Counted from the stretch's first letter, positions 8,330-15,919 are shown. The stretch is 18,395 bases of DNA from Spirochaetaceae bacterium (GCA_031290855.1 JAISLM010000133.1:1-18395); one strand, 5' to 3'. Notes: generated from the sequence alone by a model not told the origin. A program made the numbers and translations.

Positions 8330-10063
8330 ATGGCAAAAGGTTCAGACGCAGTTAAAAAATTTATCGGTTCCGATATCGAAATCGCACAGGCGGTATACCC
8401 TGAGCACGCTTACGATATTTCGGAGATAGCAAAGAAACTTGACATTCCGGAAAAATACGTTGAGCATTACGGCCGCTACAAGGCGAAGATCGACTACAAC
8501 TACCTCAACAACGAGTTGAAGAACAAACCGGACGGCAAGCTGATCCTCGTCACGGCCATCACCCCCACACCGGCGGGCGAAGGCAAGACGACAACGACTG
8601 TCGGCGTTTCCGACGGCCTGGCAAAGATTGGCAAGAAAGTTGTCGTGGCGCTACGCGAGCCGTCCCTCGGGCCGGTTTTCGGCGTAAAGGGCGGCGCGGC
8701 GGGCGGCGGCTGGGCGCAGGTGATCCCGATGGAGGACATCAACCTGCACTTCACCGGCGACTTCCACGCGGTCGGCGCGGCAAACAACCTGCTCGCTGCC
8801 ATGGTGGATAACCACATCTATCAGGGCAACAAACTCAACATCGACCCGCGCAAGATCATCTGGCACCGATGTGTTGACATGAACGACAGGCAGCTACGCT
8901 TCATCGTTGACGGGCTCGGAGGCAAGGCCAACGGCTCGTCACGCGAAGACTGGTTTGACATCACCGTCGCGTCCGAAGTTATGGCGATACTATGTCTTTC
9001 AAAAGACATCGACGACCTCAAGGCGCGCCTTGGCCGCATCATCGTAGGCTACACTTACGGCAAGCAGTCCGACGGCAGCGAAAAACCGGTAACGGCGTCA
9101 CAGATCAACGCGCAGGGCGCGATGGCATCCCTGTTGAAAGACGCGCTCAAACCGAACCTCGTGCAGACGCTGGAAGGTACGCCGGCCTTCATCCACGGCG
9201 GCCCCTTCGCCAACATCGCGCACGGCTGTAACTCAATCATGGCGACAAGGCTTGCGCTCAAGCTCGGTGAATATGTCGTTACCGAAGGCGGTTTCGGCGC
9301 CGACCTTGGCGCCGAGAAATTCCTCGACATCAAATGCCGTTTCGCGGGGCTAAAACCCAACGCGGTCGTTATCGTTGCGACCGTGCGCGCGCTTAAGCAC
9401 CACGGCGGTGTCGCGAAGGCCGATCTTGGCAAAGAAAACCTTGACGCGCTCAAGAAAGGACTGCCGAACCTGCTCCAGCACATCGAAAACGTTACCACCG
9501 TGTTCAACCTGCCGGCGGTTGTAGCTATCAACGCTTTCCCGACCGACACAAAAGCGGAACTTGAGCTTGTTGAAAAGATGGCCAAGGAAAAAGGCGCCAA
9601 TGTCGTACTTTCCGAAGTATGGGCCAAGGGCGGCGAAGGCGGCAAAAAGCTGGCCGAGGAAGTCGTCCGTTTGGCGGAACAGCCGAACAAGTTCACGTAC
9701 AGCTACGACGAAAAAGCCTCGATCAAAGACAAAATCGAAGCTATCGCCAAAAAGATCTACCATGCCGAAAACGTAAACATCCTGCCAAACGCGCAGAAAC
9801 AGATCGATCAGCTCGAAAAACTTGGCATGGACAAGGTGCCTATATGTATGGCCAAAACGCAGTACAGCTTCTCCGATGACCAGGCCCTGCGCGGCGCACC
9901 GAAAGGCTGGACGCTGACCGTTCGCAACATCAAAATTTCCGCCGGCGCGGGCTTCATTGTGGCTCTTACCGGTGAAATCATGACGATGCCCGGCCTGCCG
10001 CCCGTACCGTCCGCCGAAAAGATCGATGTCGACAATACAGGCAAGATTGCCGGCTTGTTCTAA
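8330..10063 (+). CDS. fhs: Formate-tetrahydrofolate ligase (formyl-THF synthetase)
   Basis: ATP-dependent ligation of formate to THF to give 10-formyl-THF, the entry step of the methyl branch in acetogens; cytoplasmic, a homotetramer in known members. 577 residues, slightly longer than the usual 556-560 because of a longer N terminus and a few inserted residues near GKQSDGSEKP. The ATP-binding loop TPTPAGEGKTT is at 78-88. Family signature 1 is FGVKGGAAGGGWAQV (117-131), where the usual Tyr is Trp. PMEDINLHFTGD follows at 133-144, and signature 2 is VATVRALKHHGG (349-360). NLVQTLEGTPAFIHGGPFANIAHGCNS, AINAFPTD, WAKGGEGG, KTQYSFSDD and TMPGLP are all intact. ATG at 8330 has AAGGAG 7 bases upstream. 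It follows metF and ends before a structured region and strong terminator, so metF-fhs may be one transcript. Confidence 0.98.
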   Translation: MAKGSDAVKKFIGSDIEIAQAVYPEHAYDISEIAKKLDIPEKYVEHYGRYKAKIDYNYLNNELKNKPDGKLILVTAITPTPAGEGKTTTTVGVSDGLAKIGKKVVVALREPSLGPVFGVKGGAAGGGWAQVIPMEDINLHFTGDFHAVGAANNLLAAMVDNHIYQGNKLNIDPRKIIWHRCVDMNDRQLRFIVDGLGGKANGSSREDWFDITVASEVMAILCLSKDIDDLKARLGRIIVGYTYGKQSDGSEKPVTASQINAQGAMASLLKDALKPNLVQTLEGTPAFIHGGPFANIAHGCNSIMATRLALKLGEYVVTEGGFGADLGAEKFLDIKCRFAGLKPNAVVIVATVRALKHHGGVAKADLGKENLDALKKGLPNLLQHIENVTTVFNLPAVVAINAFPTDTKAELELVEKMAKEKGANVVLSEVWAKGGEGGKKLAEEVVRLAEQPNKFTYSYDEKASIKDKIEAIAKKIYHAENVNILPNAQKQIDQLEKLGMDKVPICMAKTQYSFSDDQALRGAPKGWTLTVRNIKISAGAGFIVALTGEIMTMPGLPPVPSAEKIDVDNTGKIAGLF

Positions 10064-10073
10064 AACTTAAACA

Positions 10074-10140
10074 GCCGCCGTGACCGCCCCGCTGGCAAGA
10101 AGAAAAGCGGTAAACGTCCGGCGGCAACCAGTTTAAACTG
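10074..10140 (+). other. Structured 3' untranslated region of fhs
   Basis: GCCGCCG (10074-10080) pairs with CGGCGGC (10119-10125), enclosing a smaller CCGCT/AGCGG stem. The flanking TTAAAC and GTTTAA can extend the outer stem across an asymmetric bulge. It ends in a perfect 12-base palindrome CAGTTTAAACTG (10129-10140) that directly abuts the terminator hairpin. It may protect the 3' end of the fhs mRNA or be a small 3'-derived RNA; function is inference. Confidence 0.45.
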
Positions 10141-10174
10141 CGCCTTCCCACCGGGACTTGGGAAGGCGTTTTTT
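10141..10174 (+). terminator. Rho-independent terminator after fhs
   Basis: Perfect 9-bp stem CGCCTTCCC (10141-10149) / GGGAAGGCG (10160-10168), 10-base loop, followed at once by six T (10169-10174). This is a textbook intrinsic terminator and marks the end of the metF-fhs transcription unit. Confidence 0.92.
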
Positions 10175-10314
10175 AACGGCCCGCAGGCGTCAGCTTGCTG
10201 GCCGAAAAATCGGCAGAGGCATAAAAATCGGCATACTTAAACGCAGGGACTGTCGATCTGTTCTCCAGTAAGCAGTAACATAAACATATTAAGGAAAAAA
10301 TAAGGAAGAAAACA

Positions 10315-10881
10315 ATGAAAGAAAATTCTGAATTGCGGGCGGCTGCCAGAACGCAGTTGCGCGGCATCTGGCTTCCCGCCGTTGGAATGCTGTTGGTTTA
10401 CGGCATTATCATTTCTTTGTCCGGGCTTTTACTGATTGGGCCCTTGATTCTAAGCGGCCCCTTTACGCTTGGCTTCATGGCTTACTATCTGAAAATAGCC
10501 CGCAGTGAAAAGGCCAAGCTTGAAAATTTGTTTGACGGCTTCAAGCAGTTCGGTTCAAGTTTTTTGCTTTGGCTGTTGGAATGTATTTTTTTGATTTTGT
10601 GGACTTGCCTGCTCATAATTCCCGGAATAATCAAATGTTTCAGCTACTCCATGGCATTCTACATACTGAAGGACAATCCCGAAATCGGGGCCCTAGAAGC
10701 GATAACTCAGAGCAGAAAAATGATGAACGGCTATAAAGGGAAGCTTTTCGGTCTCTATATGAGCTTTATCGGCTGGGCCTTACTGTGCTGCCTTTCCCTG
10801 GGCATCGGCTTTTTGTGGCTTGTTCCGTATGTAAGCTTAAGCCTCGCCAATTTTTACGAGGACCTGAAACAGAATCAATGA
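10315..10881 (+). CDS. DUF975-family integral membrane protein
   Basis: 188 residues, mostly hydrophobic, with predicted membrane segments near 18-42, 44-60, 82-106 and 145-178. The family pattern is recognisable: a short charged N terminus with an A-x-x-x-L-x-G-x-W motif (ARTQLRGIW, 11-19), ITQSRKMMNGYKGKLF (130-145) followed by SFIGW, a G-I-G-F-L-W-L-V-P-Y turn, and a final aromatic/acidic tail ANFYEDL. The molecular function of DUF975 proteins is not established. ATG at 10315 follows a purine-rich AAGGAAG (10302-10308). It stands alone after the fhs terminator; no clear promoter could be assigned in 10175-10314. The base composition looks somewhat more AT-rich than in its neighbours. Confidence 0.85.
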   Translation: MKENSELRAAARTQLRGIWLPAVGMLLVYGIIISLSGLLLIGPLILSGPFTLGFMAYYLKIARSEKAKLENLFDGFKQFGSSFLLWLLECIFLILWTCLLIIPGIIKCFSYSMAFYILKDNPEIGALEAITQSRKMMNGYKGKLFGLYMSFIGWALLCCLSLGIGFLWLVPYVSLSLANFYEDLKQNQ

Positions 10882-10911
10882 TGTTTAAAGTAGAACGAAA
10901 ATGAAGCTCAC

Positions 10912-10959
10912 CGCCGCTCCGCACGGGCAGATCGCACTTGCGAATGCCCGGCAGCGGCG
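10912..10959 (+). other. Long three-tier hairpin between the DUF975 gene and the HIT gene
   Basis: CGCCGCT (10912-10918) pairs with AGCGGCG (10953-10959), CGGGCA (10924-10929) with TGCCCG (10945-10950), and an inner CGCA-act-TGCG closes the top. There are 17 bp in 48 bases with small internal loops. Downstream T content is weak (CTCTTTCGCC), so it is either a poor terminator for the membrane-protein gene or a REP-like palindrome. Confidence 0.5.
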
Positions 10960-11026
10960 ACTCTTTCGCCTTCGACACGCCGCGTGAAGGCTAGCGGAAA
11001 GGGGCGTATGATGCTATGCTGTGGGG

Positions 11027-11371
11027 ATGGGTGATTGCATTTTTTGCGGGATTGTGGAGGGTAGGATACCTTCAAAAAAGATTTTCGAGGATGACCTGAT
11101 GCTTGCCTTCCATGACATCGAGCCCAGGGCGCCGGTGCATTTCCTTGTGATTCCGAAACGGCACATACGAAACCTTATGGAGTGCGGCGCGGAGGACGGC
11201 CTTATTCTGGGGAAGCTGCTGCTGAAGGCGGAAGAGCTTGCACAGGAGCTTGGCTGCGGGGAAGGCGGGGCGCGTTTTGTCATCAACTGCAAGGGTGACG
11301 GAGGGCAGACGGTTGACCACCTGCATATCCATGTTTTGGGCGGGCGCAGGCTTGATTGGCCTCCGGGTTAA
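11027..11371 (+). CDS. HIT-family (HINT-like) nucleotide hydrolase/transferase
   Basis: 114 residues. Histidine-triad protein; family members cleave nucleoside phosphoramidates or related nucleotides in the cytoplasm. The N-terminal CIFC (4-7) is the usual zinc-binding start, followed by PSKKIFEDD, AFHDIEPRAPVHFLVIPKRHI (28-47), the catalytic triad H98-x-H100-x-H102 in TVDHLHIHVLGG, and the typical WPPG end. The start is uncertain: ATG 11027 gives the family-typical M-x-D-C-I-F-C; GTG 11021 would add two residues. Neither has a well-placed Shine-Dalgarno (GAAAGGGG at 10997-11004 is distant). The 3' end overlaps the next gene, suggesting translational coupling. The native substrate cannot be read from sequence. 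Confidence 0.93.
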   Translation: MGDCIFCGIVEGRIPSKKIFEDDLMLAFHDIEPRAPVHFLVIPKRHIRNLMECGAEDGLILGKLLLKAEELAQELGCGEGGARFVINCKGDGGQTVDHLHIHVLGGRRLDWPPG

Positions 11372-11873
11372 AAGTCTATGGCGCGGACTCCTCCGGGGCG
11401 TTCTACTGTTTTTTTGTATCGTTGCCACCGGGGCTTTCGGCGCGGAGGGCGGGGATGCCGTAGCGGGTTTCAAGGAGGAGGCGTTTAAGGAGCCTCGTTC
11501 CGCCGCCGAGTTTGACGCAGTAAGACTTATCGGGATGGACGTTTCCGAGCTTATCGAAAACTTCGGCCCGCCTCTCGCCGTTTACGCTTCGCGCGGTATC
11601 GAGCCGTGGCAGGACGATGTTGTTTTTCAGTATTCCGGCGTCGATTTTTACATATACAAGGACAGGGTTTGGCAGCTTAGCCTTGACGCGGGGCACGGTA
11701 TAAGCAAGGGTGACCCGCGCGCGGCGGTGTTTTTGGTGCTGGGCGAGACGGCGCAGGATAACGAAAAATACATTTTGGGGAGGCTGCGCGATACGAGCTG
11801 GCCGATAGAATGGCGTTTCAACATCGAAAACGGCAGGGTGAGCGCGATATACCTTTACAGGATGGATTATTGA
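11331..11873 (+). CDS. Small exported protein of unknown function
   Basis: About 180 residues from ATG 11331, or 173 from TTG 11352, which gives a tidier signal peptide; neither has a good Shine-Dalgarno. The signal peptide is visible: RVKSLWRGLLR then GVLLFFCIVATGAF, with a probable cleavage in AFGA-EG. The mature part has a G-M-D-V-S-E-L-I-E-N-F-G-P-P segment like the opening of SmpA/BamE-like or related small periplasmic folds, then many aromatic beta-type strands (VVFQYSGVDFYIYKDRVWQL, IEWRFNIENGRVSAIYLY). The resemblance is weak and no family is claimed. It overlaps the HIT gene by about 40 bases, and its TGA (11871-11873) is followed immediately by the ATG of aroDE, so it is embedded in a coupled operon. 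Confidence 0.75.
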   Translation: MFWAGAGLIGLRVKSLWRGLLRGVLLFFCIVATGAFGAEGGDAVAGFKEEAFKEPRSAAEFDAVRLIGMDVSELIENFGPPLAVYASRGIEPWQDDVVFQYSGVDFYIYKDRVWQLSLDAGHGISKGDPRAAVFLVLGETAQDNEKYILGRLRDTSWPIEWRFNIENGRVSAIYLYRMDY

Positions 11874-13361
11874 ATGACAAAGATATGCCTATGTTTGACG
11901 GGAGAAACGATAGGGCGGGATCTGGAGATTCTCGACAAGTACCGTTCCTGCATTGATATAGCGGAACTCCGGGTTGACTGCCTTTTGCACGAGGAGCGCT
12001 TTTCGATACGGCGTTTTCCCGAGCTTGCGGGTCTCCCCGTGATCCTGACGATACGCCGCCGCAGCGACGGCGGCAATTTTGAAATGGGGGAAAGTTCCCG
12101 TATAGCTCTGCTGTCCAGGGCTCTGGCTTTCGCCGAGGTTGACGTGCGGCGCAACTTTGCCTACGTCGACCTGGAGGAAGATTTGGAACTATCCAGCCTG
12201 GAGGAGGCCGCCCGCGCCTTCGGTACGAGGATAATCCGCTCGTTTCACAGTTCCGGGGAATGCCGGGACAAACTTGCCGACAGGATTCGCGCGATGTACC
12301 GTGTCGGGGACGAAATCGCCAAGGCCGCTATAAAGGCGGACGACCTTGATGATGTTACCGAACTGTTCAAAGTAGCGCGGGAACTGGACGGCATGGAAAA
12401 AATCCTGCTGTGCGTCGGGGAAAACGCCGTCTGTTCCCGTATTCTGGCGAAAAAACTGGGTTCCCATATCTGCTATACCTCGGTTAAGGGTGAAAGAGGA
12501 CTGCCTCCTGCCGCTCCCGGACAGCCCGATCCCGTCGAACTCGTGGAACTGTACCGCTTCCGCTCGATCACGAAAGATGCGAGTATCTACGGCATTCTCG
12601 GTTATCCGCTAAAGGCTACGTCCAGCCCGCCCTTCTTTAACGCGGTTTTCGGACGCGAGAAGACGGATGCCGTATACATTCCGTTTCCTTCACAGAGCGC
12701 GTCGAAGTTTTTTACTCTTGCCGGGGAGATAGGGCTGCTCGGCGCTTCCGTTACAGTGCCGCATAAAGAGGCGGTGCTGCCGCACCTGGCCTTTATGTCG
12801 GAGCAGGTTCAGTCTGTCGGCGCCTGCAACACGATAGTACGTACCGGGAACGGCTGGAGCGGTTATAACACCGACGCGGAAGGTTTTTCCGGCTCGCTGT
12901 TGGACTTTACCGGGTGCGGGGATTTTAAGGGAAAACGGGTAACCATAGTCGGGTCGGGAGGGGCGGCGCGTGCCGTGACGTCCGAGATTCACCGGCTGAA
13001 GGGAAAGGCGCTGATTCTAAACAGAAGCGAGTCACGCGCGGCACAGCTTGCGGGGATATACGACTTTGAGTACGGAGGCCTCGGCCCGGAGAGTCTAAAG
13101 CGTATAAAAAAATTTTCGGACATAATCATCCAGACGACGTCGGTAGGCATGGAGCCGAATGTCAAAGACGATCCGCTGTTCGGCTATCAGTTTACCGGCA
13201 AAGAAGTGGTGATGGACATAATTTACAAGCCGGAACGTACCGCGCTGCTAAACCGCGCCGCGGGTGCGGGCTGCCGTGTACTGAACGGCGCGGATATGCT
13301 GCTGCGGCAGGCCAGGCTGCAGTACCGGCATTTTTTCGGCAGAAAATACCCGTTTGAATAG
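11874..13361 (+). CDS. aroDE: Bifunctional 3-dehydroquinate dehydratase (type I) / shikimate dehydrogenase
   Basis: 495-residue fusion performing two consecutive steps of the shikimate pathway: dehydroquinate to dehydroshikimate, then NADPH reduction to shikimate. The type I AroD half (about 1-225) has E31/R33 in AELRVD, H125 in RSFHSS and Schiff-base K150 in EIAKAAIK, aligning with E. coli H143 and K170. The AroE half (about 236-495) has YGILGYPL, catalytic K298 in TVPHK, N319 in ACNT, D334 in NTDAEGF, the dinucleotide loop VGSGGAARA (359-367), NRSESRA, and C-terminal GADMLLRQA with the conserved Gln. The substrate-binding HSxSP motif is changed to ATSSP (248-252). The ATG abuts the upstream TGA, so translation is coupled. 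AroDE fusions are known in plants, chlamydiae and some other bacteria. Confidence 0.96.
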   Translation: MTKICLCLTGETIGRDLEILDKYRSCIDIAELRVDCLLHEERFSIRRFPELAGLPVILTIRRRSDGGNFEMGESSRIALLSRALAFAEVDVRRNFAYVDLEEDLELSSLEEAARAFGTRIIRSFHSSGECRDKLADRIRAMYRVGDEIAKAAIKADDLDDVTELFKVARELDGMEKILLCVGENAVCSRILAKKLGSHICYTSVKGERGLPPAAPGQPDPVELVELYRFRSITKDASIYGILGYPLKATSSPPFFNAVFGREKTDAVYIPFPSQSASKFFTLAGEIGLLGASVTVPHKEAVLPHLAFMSEQVQSVGACNTIVRTGNGWSGYNTDAEGFSGSLLDFTGCGDFKGKRVTIVGSGGAARAVTSEIHRLKGKALILNRSESRAAQLAGIYDFEYGGLGPESLKRIKKFSDIIIQTTSVGMEPNVKDDPLFGYQFTGKEVVMDIIYKPERTALLNRAAGAGCRVLNGADMLLRQARLQYRHFFGRKYPFE

Positions 13362-13413
13362 GGGCCGGGCGTAAAACCGCGCCGCGCTTTCCGTCCGGAT
13401 AGGAGGCTTCACG

Positions 13414-14850
13414 GTGTCGTTAAACTGGAAAGAGATAGACCTCGTCCTGTCCGAACTCGATCTGGCAGGAAGCCAGATTCAGAAGGTTAACCAAAACAGT
13501 TTTGACGTGCTGTCGTTCAAGGTTTATGGCAAGAGCGGCGAGAAAACCCTCCTCGCGGTGATACAGGGCTCGGTCTGCCGTCTGCACGAAACCTTTTGCG
13601 CTACGCCGAAAAGCGGCAAACCCCTGCGATTCGGAGAACTTTTAAAGTCCCGCATAATGAACGGCCGGATCGAGGAGGCGGTGCAGCTTGGAAGTGACCG
13701 TATCGTGCGCTGCGCGATACGGCGCGGCGAGCATCGCTACCTCCTGTACTTCCGCCTCTGGTCCAACGCGGCAAACGTGCTGCTCTGCGAGAGCGACGGC
13801 AAAATCATTGACGCGATGCGCCGCCTCCCCAAACGGGGCGAGACCTGCGGCGGCTACTACAGGCCGGAAGAGGCCGTGAAAACCGAAAAGGGACGGTGTG
13901 ACCGTTACAGCGTCCGCGAACTGGAAGGGGAGGGAAGCTTCAACGAAAAGATCGACAGGTGGTATGCGGAAGAGGGTGCGTCCCTGTCGCTTGAGGCGCT
14001 GCGGGCGCTGGCGCGGCAACGGACGGAAGGCAGCGTTGGCCGGTTGGAGGCGGCGCTTGCGCGGCTCCGCGAGAAGGAGGCGGCCTATTCGGACGCGGGG
14101 CGCCTTAAAGAGTACGGCGACATAATCATGGCCAACATAGGGGCGTGTCCGTATGGGAAGGAGGATGGCGGCCAGACGGAAGGCTGGATCGAGGCCGAAG
14201 ACTTCTATTCAGGCGGCCTGATACGGATCAAGGCCGACCCGCAAAAAAGCGCGGCGGAAAACGCCGCCTTTTACTACGGGCGGTACCGCAAGGCAAAGAG
14301 CGGGCTTGACGAGGTTCGCGCCGAAATCGCAGGTACCGAGGCAAAGATCGCCCGCCAAAAAGAACTCCTGGCGGAACTGTTGAACGAAACAAACCCGTTG
14401 CGCCTCCAAAAACTGCTGACCGGCGGGGACGGCGGGAAGGCGGCGGCCAAAAGCGGCGGGCGCAAACGGCCCGGCCTCGCGTTCAGGCGCGGGGAATGGC
14501 TGATCATCGTGGGGCGGGACGCGAGGGAAAACGACGAACTGCTCCGCCGTCATGTAAAAGGCAACGATCTGTGGCTGCATGTACGCGACTTCGCCGGCTC
14601 CTACGTGTTCATAAAGCAGCGTCCGGAAAAGACTGTGCCGCTGCCGGTACTCCTTGACGCGGCGAACCTCGCGCTGTTCTACTCGAAAGGCCGGAACGCG
14701 GGCCGGGGCGCTCTGTTCTACACGCAGGTAAAGTACCTGCGCCGCGCCAAAAACGGCCCCAAAGGGCTTGTGATACCCACCCAGGAAAAAAACTTGGATG
14801 TTACGCTGGACGGACGACGGCTGGAAGAACTGGAGGACTGCCGCGAATAG
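13414..14850 (+). CDS. rqcH: NFACT-family ribosome quality-control protein (RqcH/FbpA-like), compact
   Basis: 478 residues, against about 560-580 in typical bacterial members. RqcH binds split 50S subunits carrying stalled peptidyl-tRNA and directs C-terminal alanine tailing; older annotations call the family fibronectin-binding protein. The NFACT-N domain (about 1-185) has the diagnostic D95-R96 pair in LGSDRI and RLWSNAANVLL (114-124). A charged helical/coiled-coil middle spans about 195-335. The NFACT-R domain (about 353-458) has GRDARENDELL (367-377), DLWLHVRDFAGSYVFI (385-400), DAANLALFYSKGR (415-427) and GLVIP (451-455). GTG at 13414 is supported by AGGAGG at 13401-13406, 7 bases away. 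The HhH/middle part appears shortened. Last gene of the HIT-exported protein-aroDE-rqcH run; it converges with the next gene only 15 bases away. Confidence 0.9.
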   Translation: MSLNWKEIDLVLSELDLAGSQIQKVNQNSFDVLSFKVYGKSGEKTLLAVIQGSVCRLHETFCATPKSGKPLRFGELLKSRIMNGRIEEAVQLGSDRIVRCAIRRGEHRYLLYFRLWSNAANVLLCESDGKIIDAMRRLPKRGETCGGYYRPEEAVKTEKGRCDRYSVRELEGEGSFNEKIDRWYAEEGASLSLEALRALARQRTEGSVGRLEAALARLREKEAAYSDAGRLKEYGDIIMANIGACPYGKEDGGQTEGWIEAEDFYSGGLIRIKADPQKSAAENAAFYYGRYRKAKSGLDEVRAEIAGTEAKIARQKELLAELLNETNPLRLQKLLTGGDGGKAAAKSGGRKRPGLAFRRGEWLIIVGRDARENDELLRRHVKGNDLWLHVRDFAGSYVFIKQRPEKTVPLPVLLDAANLALFYSKGRNAGRGALFYTQVKYLRRAKNGPKGLVIPTQEKNLDVTLDGRRLEELEDCRE

Positions 14851-14865
14851 CGGCGCGGCGGCCTC

Positions 14866-15882
14866 TTACTGGTACATGATCACGGATGGCCGGGGGTCCA
14901 GAGCGTACACCTCTTTAGGCGTGAGCAGCGGATTGTCGACAAGTACACCCGGCAGTTTGAAATCGTAGAACAGCTTGAACGCCTTTACGGGAATATTTTT
15001 TGCGAGCGCGTTGAATTTGTAGGTGTCCAGCTTTTCTTTCGGCGTACCGACGCCGTCCATGCAGTGAACGAGGCGCACCCGCTCAAAGTCGGCCCTTATC
15101 TCTGCGCGGTTGCGGATCATCACTTCCCTGAACTGGTGGATAACTAGCATCCTGTCGCCCGCAATGTTGTTTTCAAGCATATAATCCTGCATCGCCTGCT
15201 GTGCGCGGTTTATTTCGTCCCCGCTAACACAGCCGAATTCCAACATCGGTTTCGTCGTGCGCCACTCCGGGTCGAGCGCGAGGTGCACGTTAGGGTATTT
15301 CAGGTACGGAAACATCGAGGCCAGCGATTCCACCGGATCGTACCTTCCTATCTGATGGTCAAGGAAGACTAGGATGCCCCGCTCGCCAGCATACTTTATC
15401 CATTCCTCCAGCAGCGCTTCGTTTATCTGCTTCATCGTAAGGATCTTGCCTTCGGGCTGGACAGTACCGTAGATGATGTAAAAAGCCCTGACAATGTTAC
15501 GCCCGCCGCTTTCGGCACGGTATTCCCCGGCAAGTGCGGAAAGTTTTTCGGTCAGCTCGTCTTTCGGGTAGCGCCCCAGGATGCCCATTCTTTTGGCGAC
15601 CGGATGGCCGTAGAAGGCAAGTATGTCGCTGTCAAGCATTATTGCGGCGGCGCTTGAAAGCGCGGGGTCCGTCGTCTCGTCCGGCTGAGCTTCGTTAGTT
15701 TCGTCGTCGTTACCGGCGGCGGGCGCGGCGGTCAAGTTTTTTTTTTCCGTGGGGGCGGTCTCCTCCGCCGTAACGTCGTTTATCTTTTCGGAATTGAACG
15801 AGGAAAAAGACATGAAGGCGCAGGCTGCGGCGAGGCAGACAATGATCGCTCTTGGCATCCTTAGCGAGGCGCCCGTAAACAT
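14866..15882 (-). CDS. Exported TIM-barrel-like protein of unknown function (DPEW/MDGVG family)
   Basis: 338 residues. N-terminal signal segment (R-M-P-R-A-I-I-V-C-L-A-A-A-C-A-F-M-S-F, 8-26), then an acidic/Thr/Ala-rich linker (about 31-80), then a globular domain with alternating strands and helices. Conserved-looking motifs: AFYGHP (89-94), RAFYIIYGT (132-140), FLDHQIGR (173-180), HLALDPEW (200-207), VIHQF (247-251), HCMDGVG (273-279) and a terminal SVIMYQ. This arrangement resembles uncharacterised secreted or lipoprotein families in actinobacteria that look like glycoside-hydrolase-type barrels; that is from memory and no activity is known. The start at 15882 gives AGGG about 8 bases upstream; ATG at 15888 or 15858 are alternatives. 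It sits downstream of selC on the same strand, with a hairpin between. Confidence 0.8.
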   Translation of the reverse strand: MFTGASLRMPRAIIVCLAAACAFMSFSSFNSEKINDVTAEETAPTEKKNLTAAPAAGNDDETNEAQPDETTDPALSSAAAIMLDSDILAFYGHPVAKRMGILGRYPKDELTEKLSALAGEYRAESGGRNIVRAFYIIYGTVQPEGKILTMKQINEALLEEWIKYAGERGILVFLDHQIGRYDPVESLASMFPYLKYPNVHLALDPEWRTTKPMLEFGCVSGDEINRAQQAMQDYMLENNIAGDRMLVIHQFREVMIRNRAEIRADFERVRLVHCMDGVGTPKEKLDTYKFNALAKNIPVKAFKLFYDFKLPGVLVDNPLLTPKEVYALDPRPSVIMYQ

Positions 15883-15899
15883 ACCCATTATACCCTATT

Positions 15900-15919
15900 A
15901 TCGGCAAAATCACGCCGAT
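15900..15919 (-). other. Hairpin between selC and the exported-protein gene
   Basis: ATCGGC (15900-15905) / GCCGAT (15914-15919) with an 8-base A/T-rich loop, a few bases upstream of the Shine-Dalgarno of the 15882 gene. It could end or process the tRNA transcript or form part of the mRNA leader. No T-tract follows on the minus strand, so it is not a clear terminator. Confidence 0.35.

Noticed and set aside
9055..9696. Minus-strand open frame of 213 codons inside fhs
   Set aside because: Antisense to highly conserved fhs sequence; Ser/Ala-rich composition typical of a shadow frame.
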